From: Daucus carota subsp. sativus
Taxonomy: Eukaryota > Streptophyta > Magnoliopsida > Apiales > Apiaceae
Length of the DNA: 64,000 bases
Reading direction: 5' to 3'
Assembly (NCBI RefSeq): GCF_001625215.2
Contig: NC_030385.2
Location: forward strand, 365,135-429,134
Position numbers and translations under genes: made by a program. The notes below the pieces were generated by a model. It made no database searches. It was not told the DNA's origin and saw only the letters and a program-made list of their open reading frames with translations. This document shows, piece after piece, positions 10,185 to 21,482 of the stretch (position 1 is the first letter of the stretch; every line of letters starts with the position of its first letter).

Positions 10185-10451
10185 CTGTATTCCAAAGCAA
10201 AAAAGAAATATTTATGACTGCTAAAATGAGACATTATTATAGGTAACAAACACGGTACAAAAGAATCAGCATTTAACAGCTTACTGATCTATATAATAGA
10301 ATATACAGCAATCAAAATGAATGCCAAACTTCAAAAAATTATCAAAAATATATTATTTTCATGGCATTATCTGAAGGTTGTTATTCAAAAGGTGCAGTGC
10401 AGGAGGCTACAGACAGAAATAGAATATTGAAAGTATCAACTTGTTAGTTTT

Positions 10452-10869
10452 AGAAGGGGCATCTCAGCCTTCCGACAGCGCATCTGCAGGATCAGGCTAC
10501 AGAAATCATATGCCTCTGCAGCAAACAGAGAACAGGCCGAGTTCGTCTAAATTGAATTCCTGCAAGAGCATGCTGAGAGGAGATTTTAAGGATGATATCG
10601 GGCTTGAACTGTCACTAAATAGTTATATGGATGTTGACAAGATTCATGCCACTGTCCCACAGCAGAAGACTGTGGTCAGTAATGATCTTTGGAGGACAGA
10701 AGGGAATTGTATCGGCCAATTAACTGCTCCGAACCTTTCCTTAAATGAAGTAGTGAACATGACTGGCAAAAATGCAATTTTATTAGTCTTTGCAGAGAGT
10801 TCCATTTGCTTTATTGAGTGTACAATACTGCTGAGGGTATACTTTCCGCATCTAGTTCATACCCAGTAA
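10452..10869 (+). pseudogene. Unrecognised exon with EAR-like LELSL motif
   Basis: After a TTTTAG acceptor-like site the plus strand stays open for about 139 codons. It reads GASQPSDSASAGSGYRNHMP, later CKSMLRGDFKDDIGLELSLN, then APNLSLNEVV. The composition (Ser, Asn, Gln, acidic) looks like the disordered part of a nuclear regulator, and LELSL fits the LxLxL repressor (EAR) motif. The last 35 codons look intron-like, so the exon probably ends near 10760. There is no domain I can name. It runs opposite to the kinase and BELL fragments. Confidence 0.35.
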
Positions 10870-11606
10870 AGTTCTTTGAGCATTTTTATCAGGCTTTGTA
10901 CCCCGGCTCAATCAATCCTTCAATACTTATATTTTGTTTTCAGGTTTCATGTCATTAGGCTTCACTGAATTATGAATCTCCCGGCCACGCAAACAAACGA
11001 CTCGGCAGAAACGAAAACATTCCAATAAAAGAGTGTATTTAGCAGCCAAATAAATAAAATCAGACAGGGCAAAAAAATCATAATCTAATAATTTTCTATA
11101 ATCTACTCCTGAATTCCTAAAAGCAGAGAAGAAGAAAAAAAGGACCTATACATATGTAATTAAACCATCGGGCGAAAAATCCATAACTCGAGTTAAGTGG
11201 AAAGTAAAGCAATAATCAGAAGTGAGACAACTCATATTCATATATATGTATAAAGAACAAACCTTTAGGGAAGATGAAGTTCTTGAGAGATGGAATGAAA
11301 AGCAGAATAAATGTCCAGCTACGGAGTTCGCCGAGACGGAGAGGAAGACAGAGGGCGGTGGTTCAAGGTGTTTGTTTTCTGTAGTATTTGCTTTAGTTTG
11401 TAAAACCAATGTCCATTGGGAGAGAGAATCCTAACGGGAGCCGTTTTTTAAGTAATAGTCTAGTAACGAAAAAAAAAAGACCAAACCAAATAACGTGAAC
11501 AAAAAGGAGGATTACAAATTATACCCATGTTGGCTTATTATGGTATAGTATAGACTATACATCATGAATGGTGAAGTGAACAAATTTAAGCTCAACACGG
11601 ACAATG
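10870..11606. other. Spacer with 5'UTR-like sequence on the minus strand
   Basis: No gene supported. On the minus strand, 11430-11262 is CT-rich and ends at a donor-like AAAG/GTTTGT, resembling the untranslated first exon of a leftward gene. It could be the promoter end of the captured-exon transcript. The PPR stop codon begins the next feature. Confidence 0.3.
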
Positions 11607-13859
11607 TTACCAGTAATCTTGGCATGAACACCTTCCGTCCTTAAAATGATGGAATCTCTTTATGTCTCTCAACAAAATTTCCCTCTGACACATCTTACTG
11701 ACATACTTCATCATAGAATGGCAATCTCCGCACACTCTTAAATTCTTTACAATTCTAATGGTGGCCCCAGGAGTGGTACTAATGAGAGCAAAGGCAAGTG
11801 CCAATTTTTCACTGTGACGACCTAGTGACTCTTCCTTGTCTTCTTCTTCAATGTTATGAAGTATCCACCCGGTTTCTGGCATGTATCCCTGTTCTCTTGC
11901 ACTAGATGTTATGTCGTCCAGTTTCATGTATAACTCTTCTGTGAGTGCATGGGTACGATCACCTGCTACAAAAATATGAACTTGACCCCCTAACTCAATG
12001 TAACTCCACCCAGGTTCCTTGTCTGCACCTGTAACCTTCATTTCACTTCTTACTCTCTCAACATCTTCCCATCTCTCAAGTCCAGCGTAAACATTTGACA
12101 GAAACACAAAGCTCCCAGGATGTTTATCCTCAAGCTGTAAAATCTGTTGACATACATATTCTGCCATTTCAATATTCCTGTGAGCTCTGCAAGCAGAAAA
12201 AAGAGCTCCCCACATCACAAGATCAGGTTCTAGTGGCATATTCTCTATAAAACTAAGGGCTTCATCCAATCGGCCGGCCCTGCCAAACAAATCCACCACT
12301 ACTGCATAGTGTTTTATCGTAGGTATAATGGAATAGTCAAACACCAAGGAGTCAAAGTAATGTAGTCCCCTCTCAACTTGTCCAGCATGTGAGCATGCAG
12401 TTAGGACGGCGAGGAATACAACTTCATCTGGCTTCAATCCTGACAACTTCATCTCATCAAAATAGTGAAGAGCTTGCTCAACATAACCATGTATCGCCCA
12501 ACCCCATATCATGGCAGTCCAAGTCCGGATGTTCTTAGTCTTAGTCATGGAAAAGACTTGCTTTGCAGACTGTATTAGCCCACATTTTGCATACATGTCA
12601 ATCAGAGCAGTTCCAACATCTATTTCCATCTGGAAACCACTAGTCCATGCATAACTGTGAATTCTAACTCCAGTATCAAGAGCTCCCGCTTTCGAACAGG
12701 CTGAAAGTGCAAGAACAATAGTAAGCTCATTAGGCATCACACCATCCACCAACATTCTAGAAAACATTGCCAAAGCTTTTTTAAACTGCCCCTCACGCAA
12801 AAACCCGGAAACCATTGTAGTCCAAGTAACCACATCCCTTTCTGGCACCCTAGAAAAATACTCTTGAGCCACATCAACCTCACCTTTTAGCATCAACCCA
12901 TTAATCAAACAATTCCAAGACCCAACTTTCCTCTCAGGCATTGCCTCAAATAACTCCACAGCCTTCCCCAAATCCCCCACTTTACAACAGCCATTTATCA
13001 ACACATTCCAAACTAAAACATTATTATGTGGTTGAGACAATTCATCAAACAATTGTAGTGCATAACCCAACAAGTCAACTTTAACATACATATCAATCAA
13101 AGAAAGCCTAACATAAGACTCAGCATCAACACCCCTTTTCACAGCATCACAATGTAGCATCTTACCAGCACCCATATCACCGAAAGCCGCGATGGACTTG
13201 AAAAGAGATGGATAAGTAAGATTATTAGGCCTCACATTTCGCCTCAACATGAAAACAAAACAAGAAACACAAGCCTCGAACCTAGAATTGTGTTCAAGTG
13301 CTCTGATAATAGAATTAAAAATGAACAAATTGGGATTGAGAAAATGATTGAAGATAGAAAGAGCATAGTGAATAGATTTTCGTAAAGAACAGAAAGAGAT
13401 GAGTTGAGTGACCAGCCAACTGTTTGATGAAAGGTGGTGGCGAATAATGTGTGCGTGAAGTGGTTTGAGTTGGTGGGTGTTTTTGCAGGCGTGGATTAGA
13501 GATACAAAATGATTCGTAATATCAACCTCACTTGATGTTTTGGGTTGTTTGGGTTTTGGAACATACAAGTACTTGGCAGAACCGCCAACAAGTTTCATTG
13601 CAATGTGTGCGCCAAGAACAGAGTTGAATAAACTACTAGCAATGACCTGCTTTTGTAAAATGGTCTCTTTTATAGGTAACCTGTATAAAGTCCCTTGCTT
13701 TACGATGCTCTGGTAAAAAGGTCTCTCTTTAATTGCTGAATGATGAGTATGTTCTTGTATAATGTCACTAGCATAGAATGCACATTGAGGTCTACACAAT
13801 GCTAGACTGTGAAGTATACATCTTTTCCAATAATTAAGGCATATATTAATATACATCAT
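11607..13859 (-). CDS. DYW-type pentatricopeptide repeat protein (organelle RNA editing factor class)
   Basis: An intronless frame of 750 codons, the usual structure of plant PPR genes. From about residue 140 it is a PLS-type array (for example WNVLINGCCKVGDLGKAVEL and WTTMVSGFLREGQFKKAL), followed by the E/E+ region. The C-terminal DYW deaminase domain has HSEKLALAF, CGDCH and the ending FKDGRCSCQDYW. HxE plus CxxC are the zinc and catalytic residues of the C-to-U editing deaminase. Such proteins bind one or a few transcripts in mitochondria or chloroplasts. Two start codons compete: the first Met gives a long N-terminus, and Met88 (MKLVGGSAKYLY) gives a length closer to the family; both leave a pre-repeat leader that could target an organelle. 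It resembles Arabidopsis At1g04840 (from memory). It lies divergent to the LEA2 gene. Confidence 0.93.
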   Translation of the reverse strand: MMYINICLNYWKRCILHSLALCRPQCAFYASDIIQEHTHHSAIKERPFYQSIVKQGTLYRLPIKETILQKQVIASSLFNSVLGAHIAMKLVGGSAKYLYVPKPKQPKTSSEVDITNHFVSLIHACKNTHQLKPLHAHIIRHHLSSNSWLVTQLISFCSLRKSIHYALSIFNHFLNPNLFIFNSIIRALEHNSRFEACVSCFVFMLRRNVRPNNLTYPSLFKSIAAFGDMGAGKMLHCDAVKRGVDAESYVRLSLIDMYVKVDLLGYALQLFDELSQPHNNVLVWNVLINGCCKVGDLGKAVELFEAMPERKVGSWNCLINGLMLKGEVDVAQEYFSRVPERDVVTWTTMVSGFLREGQFKKALAMFSRMLVDGVMPNELTIVLALSACSKAGALDTGVRIHSYAWTSGFQMEIDVGTALIDMYAKCGLIQSAKQVFSMTKTKNIRTWTAMIWGWAIHGYVEQALHYFDEMKLSGLKPDEVVFLAVLTACSHAGQVERGLHYFDSLVFDYSIIPTIKHYAVVVDLFGRAGRLDEALSFIENMPLEPDLVMWGALFSACRAHRNIEMAEYVCQQILQLEDKHPGSFVFLSNVYAGLERWEDVERVRSEMKVTGADKEPGWSYIELGGQVHIFVAGDRTHALTEELYMKLDDITSSAREQGYMPETGWILHNIEEEDKEESLGRHSEKLALAFALISTTPGATIRIVKNLRVCGDCHSMMKYVSKMCQREILLRDIKRFHHFKDGRCSCQDYW

Positions 13860-14275
13860 CTTTTTTCTCTTGTCGACTCGACAAATGATGACATCTGGAG
13901 TTCAATGTACAAGTTAACTTAAGAATATTCAGCGACTCAACGGAACTTCCCTGCAGTATCGGCTACTATCCTAAATCTAAAAATGTCAGAAGTCGAAAAG
14001 TGTAAAAGGTCAGCAATACATCTTGTTAGCTTGACTAACAAGTCATTCCTTTCCTCCAAAAGTTGCTCAATGGGAGAAGTCTTGAGAAAGGAAGACACAA
14101 AAGTTCAAAATTGAGTCTAAGAAAGGAATAGAAGAAAGACAAATCAAAAGAAAAACATCACATTCTGCCTCCTCTCCCAAGTAGAGCCAGTCCTCTATCT
14201 TCTATTAATTGATTAATATACCACGTTAACACTTAATTGGTCATTAAGCTCCAGTATGAAGATCGAGCTGCAGAT
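13860..14275. promoter_or_regulatory. Divergent intergenic region between PPR and LEA2 genes
   Basis: This 416-bp interval must hold both promoters because the two genes point away from each other. I see no clear TATA box for either. The segment at 14040-14190 is purine-rich on the plus strand and probably forms the LEA2 leader. Confidence 0.4.
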
Positions 14276-15263
14276 ATGGATATTGCTATACAAAGTCCAT
14301 CGTATTTTGAGAAATTTTTCCACACATATTCTTTGAAAAAGTCTTGTTTCTTTTTCTTCATATTTGTTGTAATCCTCATCACAGCCCTGGGGACACTTAC
14401 ACTGATGGTAATCTTTGTGTTGAAACCTCAAAAGCCTATTTTTTCGCTTCGGGCAGTAAGCTTAGATGCATATAAACTGGATGTTTCTTCAAACTCGACC
14501 TTATTTGTTTCATTAGTTGTTTCACTAGGTTTGAATGCTCAAAATCCTAATAAAATTGGTATCAAGTACAGCAGATCAAGAATGCACATCTTCAGTGAAG
14601 ATACAATAATTGGACAGATCCGAGTTCCTGAATTCTATCAACCTTCTCATAGCACAAATGTAAGTGTACCTACTAGAGTTTTGTTCCATTGTGTAAATAT
14701 CAGTCAAATCCTCTCAGGTGTTTCAGATGTTTCCTCACACACCCTTGCTAAGGTAAGAATATTAGGTGATATCAGAGCTCATATTCAAGTCTTTCGCATC
14801 ACCTTACCAACAGTCAAGGTATGTACTATCAGATTATCAATAAGTTAACTGCATTCTCTATAACATGTTACTCGTTTGTAATTTTTATTTCTTCTTTGTT
14901 GCTAACCTCGTAGATTGCCTTGGAGTGTGACATTAGTATTGATGATAGATCTCTTACGCTTACTAATGCAGCTCACAGCATTAAAGCAGTTAAAACTCCA
15001 CTGGTAAGTATAAAGTTCACCCTCCTTATCTTTTGTCTGATAAATCTCTAAATGTTTGACTGTTTTGCCGAATTGGTGACAATAACTTTGGGTCACTTCA
15101 GTATAGACAAATTTTGGGTGAAATGTTCCAAAGTACCAAGTTTAAACTGGTGATTACCCTTTGTCCCTCCACTTATTCTTCTTCTGCTAACGAATTGCAG
15201 ACATCGTTTCCTAGCCACGCTCAATCATTTTCCACCAACTGCTCAATTGGTCTATATATTTAG
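14276..15263 (+). CDS. LEA2 / NDR1-HIN1-like (NHL) single-pass membrane protein
   Basis: Three exons: 14276-14818, 14914-15003 and 15201-15263, all phase 0 with GT/AG borders, giving 231 residues. The start is the first in-frame ATG (MDIAIQSPSYFEKF). A short N-terminus precedes a strong hydrophobic span at about residues 24-48 (FFFFIFVVILITALG) and then a LEA_2 beta-sandwich (KPIFSLRAVSLDAYKLDV, LNAQNPNKIGIKY). The last exon is tiny (20 codons, ending SFSTNCSIGLYI), which fits the usual LEA2 C-terminus, although retention of the second intron would give an alternative end. NHL proteins sit in the plasma membrane and many respond to stress or pathogens; no partner can be inferred here. Between the divergent PPR gene and the GDSL cluster. 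Confidence 0.85.
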
Positions 15264-16353
15264 ACGTAAGGTAACCACTTGACTGATTTCATCTAATAAA
15301 GATTTTAAACTACATCACAATGGAGTTTAATTTAACAACTAATGCATGTTTAGCTTTTAAGATAGTTGGATTACTTAGAACAGCATTATAATTATTGTGC
15401 AGGTCTAAAGTGAGTTCTTAGTTGTGTTGAAGAACAGTCTCTACAACTAAAAGGCAGTCCTTGTTCATTTCTTAACTTCCAAAGACTGGGGAAAATACTT
15501 GAAGAAGCAAATCATCTACAAGTTCAACACAGAATATTATTATAATTGTTTCAGAACACATGCGCAAGCATAGTGACCTTTAACTGGTTCCATCTCAGTA
15601 TAATTGATACATAATTTTTCTGCTGTAAACGATCACATTATGTGTATGTTCAGATACTAGAATTTCGTTTCAGAAAAGGATTTGGTCTTAAGTGACAAGT
15701 TTGAATAATTTAAGAGAAATAAATTTAATTCAGTACCTAGACATTCACAAATAATCTCAAGCTTGAGTCTTTTAAAATGATCGCTCAATTCATGTCATTT
15801 TAATCAGGCTTCTATGTTTCCGAACACAATTCTAAACATTCAGCATTTCCTCTGTCCCCAGCTACGTTTTTTTACTGGCTTCTTTCTTTTATATATCATA
15901 ATCAGGCTATTTCCGGTAATAGAAAACACAAGTAGAAAGTAAGACCATAATTGTTTTCACAAGTTGAAACCACACGACAAAAATTGTTTTAACAGTAACA
16001 GAAAGACAATTATGTTGTAAAGGAGTCAAAGATCAAATTACAGGAAATGACAACAAAACGCCTGTTTACTCTTTAGGGGGGGGGATGAATTCTAGAGATA
16101 AGTTGCATAAAGTCAAAAAGTAATACAAAATCTTGAAATCTAAAAGTTTAATCGGTTTTAAAAAACGGGGATAGTGATGCTGTGGCAGCAGTCTGTATGG
16201 AGGAGTTTAAAAGCCCAATCCTAAAATTTTAAAATACAAAGAATCTTAGATAATCCGGAATAAATGCACCCCAAAATTTTATGCCTTTCAGGCATATTGT
16301 TTCCAGCTAATCGGAGCATAAAGCTTTTTTTTGTTTTGTTGGCTAAATCAGCG
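15264..16353. other. Intergenic, with a relic GDSL exon near its end
   Basis: AT-rich 3' flank of LEA2 and promoter of the first GDSL gene. Apart from the relic exon at 16154-16212 I see nothing structured; a G8 run lies at 16076-16083. An in-frame ATG at 16264 would extend the lipase by 30 residues, but the paralogue starts at the position equal to 16354. Confidence 0.5.
16154..16212 (+). pseudogene. Relic of GDSL lipase exon 5
   Basis: About 60 bp closely match the start of exon 5 in the two downstream lipases (GGTTTTAA, AACGGGGA, TGCTGTGGCAGC, CTGTATGGAGGAGT), with small indels that break the frame. It encodes the [16 protein letters not shown] region. It shows that the tandem array once had at least one more member just upstream. 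Confidence 0.8.
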
Positions 16354-17895
16354 ATGGCAGGAAGTGCAACAACATTAGCAACAAGGTTTCAGTTTTGTGC
16401 CTTGTTACTTTTGATCAGCAGTACAACAGTTTTGTGTGGAAACATAAACAGTAATTTACTGAGGGAAAATGAACGGAGCTGCAACAAAAATAATAAAGCA
16501 GCCCTTTTTGTGTTTGGAGATTCGCTATATGATCCTGGTAACAACAACTATATCAGCACAAACACCAATTTCCAGGCTAATTTTTGGCCCTACGGCAAAT
16601 CATTTTTCTCTGAACCAACCGGACGATTCTCTGATGGTCGCCTAATCCCTGATTTTATCTGTAAGATCTGCGTCCACACACACAAACTCACATCTTTTAG
16701 CTAATTTATGCAGGCACTAAGTTTGTTCATGTTACAATTACTTTCTAGGTGAGTACGCTGGACTGCAGTTAATTCCACCATATCTCCAAACTGGGAATCA
16801 GCATTATCTTTATGGAGCAAATTTTGCATCAGGGGGGGCTGGTGCTCTCGATGAAACAAATCCAGGACTGGTATATCGTTTATATAAAACAAATCTACAA
16901 CCACAACTTTATTACTAAATTAGTGATATCATGATATTGGTCAATTATGTTCTACTGACAGGTGGTAAACCTCAACACACAGTTGAATCAATTCAAGAAT
17001 GTAGCAACTCAACTAGCGCAGAGGCTAGGAGAGGAAGAAGCCTCAGCCCTTCTCTCCAGATCTGTTTATATGTTTAGCATTGGGGTTAATGACTACTCGA
17101 GCACCATCAAGGGAGATTCTAAACAATTTAGGAACATGATTATAGGAAACTTGACCTCTGTTATCAAAGTAATTAGCATACTTAAAAAACCTTTTTTTTG
17201 CGCTAAATAGATTGCTTGAGAAAACCTTATTTTACATATCCAGCTCCTTAAATTTTCAAAACACAGTATTTTAACTTACTTGATCATGGACAGGCAATAT
17301 ACAAGACTGGGGGGAGGAAATTTAGTTTTGTTACCTTACCGCCCTTGGGTTGTTTCCCAAGCATAAAGGCGCAAAATGCAGGAAACAAAACCAACCATGG
17401 AGACTTTTGCAGAGAAGATTTAACGGCACTCGTACAAGAACACAACACAGCAGTTTCCAAAAACCTGGAGCAGTTGGAGAAGCACTTAAAAGGGTTTATG
17501 TATTCTTTTTTTGATTTCTACACAACTTTTTATGACAGAATGATTAATCCAACAAAATATGGTATGCCTGAAACTACTTTCTGTGAGTCACAATCTATGA
17601 ATGTAGATTGGTTAGAAATTATTTATGTCTTGAACCGGTGTGTTGTTTCAACATGTAAGGTTTTAAGAATGGAGAGAGTGCATGCTGTGGCAGCGGTCTG
17701 TATGGAGGAGTTAATAGCTGCGGTGGGATGAGAGGGATAAAAGAGTACGAAGTATGCAGTAATTCCAGTGAGTATTTGTTTTTTGACTCTGTTCATCCCA
17801 GTGAAATGGCTTATCAGCAATTGGCGAAGCTAATGTGGGAAGGAAGTTGTAGTGTTACAGGCCCCTGCAACCTCAAGTCATTTTTGAGCCTGTAA
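16354..17895 (+). CDS. GDSL esterase/lipase 1 (GLIP/ESM1-like)
   Basis: Five exons (16354-16660, 16749-16870, 16962-17168, 17294-17561, 17660-17895) splice in frame to 379 residues. A signal peptide ([16 protein letters not shown]) is followed by the SGNH-hydrolase blocks: [13 protein letters not shown] with the nucleophile Ser (block I), [13 protein letters not shown] with the oxyanion Gly (II), SIGVNDYSS with the Asn (III) and FFDSVHPSE with the Asp-His pair (V). All catalytic residues are present. The protein is probably secreted or in the secretory pathway and hydrolyses acyl esters; relatives act in defence and glucosinolate breakdown (GLIP1, ESM1), but the substrate here is unknown. The ATG at 16354 was chosen because the tandem paralogue begins at the same place. 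Exon 3 is six codons shorter than in the paralogue, just after block III. Confidence 0.92.
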
Positions 17896-18711
17896 CTTGT
17901 GCTGCTTCTCCTCAGAAATTCAGTCAATAATTTCAGAAGTGATAACCATTGACATTGAAAATTAACTATAAATTCTTGGAAGATTCAAAAAAAAAAAAGG
18001 GATGGATTATTTGTTTATTCTATCTAGTGAATTACCGCAGTATTTTTGCTAAATGCTGGCAATGAGTTTGGGTTGCTAGCCAGCAAGGGCTGATTTCAGA
18101 AAGTCATATACTTGAGGATGGAATAATTATTTCCATGAAGACAATAATTGCTTTTCAAAGTAATACTACAAAGAACTCATGCTCTGACAATAATTCATAG
18201 GGCACATTATTTAGGGAAATGCATGTCTTCAAATTTAAAATAATAAATATTTCTTCGTCTGCGAGGCGGCTATACTGTATAAAGACTGTAGAAAGTCAAA
18301 ATACAGATCTCATAAGAGATTTGATGCTTCTAAGTTCAAAGTAAAACGTCTGATTTTTTTTTTTGCTTAAAGATCTGTAAATAATGAATTTTTGTGTGAT
18401 AGGAAGATCAGAAACATTGTGGTTGATTGACATATGTGTATTTTGGGACACCTGAATCTGTTAAATTCCGCTACTTCCATTGTTGTGATTAACCTCTTCT
18501 CATCAAACTGAAAAATCCTGTCTTTTTTCACTGCAACCACCAGAAATTTGTTGCTTGCTCCATATGTTGAAAATGAATAAGTCAAGTATATACAGTAAAA
18601 TTTATATAACAGTGGTATGAACAAGATGATGGCTTAAGAGATAAGGATGTAATAACAAATAAGTCAAAGACGGAGATTCTTTATATAGTATACAGAAGAA
18701 ACTAATCAGCA
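17896..18711. other. Spacer between tandem lipases
   Basis: It contains the 3' end of lipase 1 and the promoter of lipase 2. AT-rich, with an A12 run near 17988; no gene or clear TATA box identified. A TATATAG-like stretch at 18681-18689, about 25 bp before the ATG, is likely leader rather than TATA box. Confidence 0.4.
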
Positions 18712-20243
18712 ATGGCAGAAGGAGCAGCATCACCGACAACAAGGTTTCAGTTACGCGCCTTGTTACTTTTCATCAGCACTGCAGCAGTCTTGTGTCAAGG
18801 CATCAGCAGTGAGTTGCTGGGGGCAAAAAAAGTCAGCTGCGACACAAATAATAATAAAGCAGCTCTGTTTGTGTTCGGGGATTCACTCTATGATCCTGGT
18901 AACAACAACTATATAAGCACAACCAACACCGATTTCCAGGCTAATTTCTGGCCCTATGGCGAATCGTTTTTCTCCCAACCCACAGGAAGATTCTGCGATG
19001 GCCGCCTCATTCCTGATTTTATTTGTAAGATTACCCCTCAACTTTTATATCAACATATTGACTCATTTATGCAGACAGCCAAAGTTGTTTAAGTTACAAT
19101 TACCTGCTAGGTGAGTACGCAGGATTGCCGTTAATTCCACCGTATCTGCAACCTGGGAAACATCAATTTGTTTATGGAGCCAATTTTGCCTCTGGCGGAG
19201 CTGGTGCCCTGGATGAAACTTATCCTGGATTGGTAAATTTTGTATGTAAAATCAACTGCATAACTAAAAGCATTTTTAACTGATTCTGATAATAAGATTA
19301 GTAAATATGATTATAGGTGGTAAACCTCAACACACAGCTGAAACAGTTCAAGAATGTAGCAAACAAACTGAAGCAGCAGCTAGGAGATGAAGAAGCTTCA
19401 GACCTGCTTTCCCAGTCTGTTTATATGATCAGCATCGGAGGCAATGATTACCTGAGCCCTGCCCGAGGAGACTCCCAACAATCATACACTCAAGAACAGT
19501 ATAGGGGCATGATCATAGGAAACTTGACCTCTGTCATTAAAGTGCTTAGCTTACTTAAAAACCCTATTTTACATTTTCTAGCTCCTTAAACTTTTGAAAC
19601 ACAGTATTCAAGTTTCCTAATAATTGGCAGGGCATATACAAGACTGGGGGAAGGAAATATAGTTTTCTTACCTTACCACCCTTGGGTTGTTGGCCAAGCG
19701 TAAAGGCACAAAATGCAGCGAATAAAACATATAGCGGAGACCTCTGCAACAAAGATCTAGCAGCACTGGTACAAGAACATTCTGAAGCAGTTTCAGAGAA
19801 CCTGGAGAAGTTAGAGAAGGCCTTGGAAGGGTTTAAGTATTCCTTCTTTGATTTGCACACTACTTTTAATGACAGAATGAGTAACCCGTCAATATACGGT
19901 CAGTCTGAAACTACTTCCTCTGATCAAAATCTATGAATGTTCCCTGATTACCATTTCTAATGGCCTCGAATTGTATCCTTGTTTTAACATGTTAGGTTTT
20001 AAGAACGGGGACAGTGCATGCTGTGGCAGCGGTCCGTATAGAGGAGTCTATAGCTGCGGTGGGATGAGAGGGATCAAAGAATATGAACTCTGCGAAAATG
20101 CCAGTGAGTATTTGTTCTTTGACTCTAACCATCCCAGTGAAGTGGCTTACCAGCAATTAGCCAAGCTAATGTGGGAAGGAAGTGCTAGCGTTACAGGTCC
20201 CCACAACCTCAAGTCATTTTTCCATGTGTCGAAGTCGAGCTAG
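18712..20243 (+). CDS. GDSL esterase/lipase 2 (tandem paralogue)
   Basis: Five exons (18712-19024, 19111-19232, 19317-19541, 19631-19898, 19996-20243) join in frame to 391 residues, with intron positions and phases identical to lipase 1, so the two arose by tandem duplication. A signal peptide (LRALLLFISTAAVLCQG) is followed by [35 protein letters not shown] and FFDSNHPSE, so the Ser, Gly, Asn and Asp-His residues are intact. It keeps the longer loop after block III (ARGDSQQSYTQEQYRG) that lipase 1 lacks, and a longer C-terminus ending FFHVSKSS. Function is as for lipase 1, an extracellular or vesicular ester hydrolase of unknown substrate. Confidence 0.93.
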
Positions 20244-21482
20244 TTAACATGTATGCAATCATTCTCTTTTAAGAAACAAAACTGAATGTACTTTTCCGTT
20301 CACTTGCCGAAAATAAAACCATATGTAATGACAGTAAATTAGTTTGCCTTGCACCAAAAATAAAAAACAAGCTAGATAGAGGGTTGTGTAAATCCCTTCC
20401 CGCAGTCCCCTTTCATAAATCCCTTCCCGCAGTCCCTTTTTACACGTTTCTTTGATTTTTGCACGTAATTTAAGATGTATGAAATGGATACCTCTGATTA
20501 TAATTCGTTGAATTCTCTTTCGGTGAATAAAAGTATGTTATAGCACCTCTTCAGAACTTAAAAAAAAAGGTCTGGTATTTTATAAGTTGGTGACAGCTGA
20601 ATTCACCAGCATCAGCCCAAATACCTGAGAAACAGGAGGAAAAGCAGGCTGAACCACATCACTGCCCCCACAGGGCATTAGTAATCTGGTTCCACTAATT
20701 AGAACCACCAACACTGATTACAACCACCAACGCCCGTAGAATAATCTGCAGCATAGTCAGTTATAGGAATGTAGGGCGACTCATTTTAAGTGTCGTTTAT
20801 AATATAGAATAAGTAAGGGGATAATATAGAATGTAGAGTGACTCATTTTAAGTGCCGTTTATAATATAAAATAACTAAGGGGATAATTTAACGCCAAGGA
20901 TAAGCTCGTTTTTTCTATTTTGAATATATGAGTAATTAATTTGAATTCGATTTTTCATATATTATAACTAATATAACTTCTAATATAGAAAAGTATTTAA
21001 AAGAAATTAAATAAATATGTTGAAAATCATAAACATCCAACACTAAATCTATGACAAAACTCTAAAAAAAATTCACATGTCTAAAAATATACTTGTAGAG
21101 AACTTATTCACATGTCTAAAAATATACTTGTAGAGAACTTGAAATGACCGCATGGAAACCAGCTCTCCATGGACATCATAGGTATGCTAACACAAATTAC
21201 ATAAATATACGATTAATCATATGAATCTCATATAAAGATTAGTTATCGGTAGATGACAAGCGCATGATGTATTGAAATAAACGCAATCCTATTAAATTGA
21301 AGCATCTCTAAAAGCATTTGCATATAAATAAGCATGATCAAAAATCTCAAAACTGATAATCATCATGAGATTTAGGGCTTCAAAACAACACTTCAATTTA
21401 GCTAACCATAGTCGCAATAAAATAAATTTTTACATTGGAAATTGTAGTTCAAGAGCATATTAAGGAAAATCATTCAAAAATG
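20244..21482. other. Gene-free region with three small tandem duplications
   Basis: 3' flank of lipase 2, then AT-rich DNA without genes. Visible structure: a 26-bp unit (AAATCCCTTCCCGCAGTCCC) repeated at 20389-20437; a roughly 60-bp unit repeated at about 20768-20889 (GACTCATTTTAAGTG, ATAATATA); and a 36-bp unit (TTCACATGTCTAAAAATATA) repeated at 21069-21140. Confidence 0.6.
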
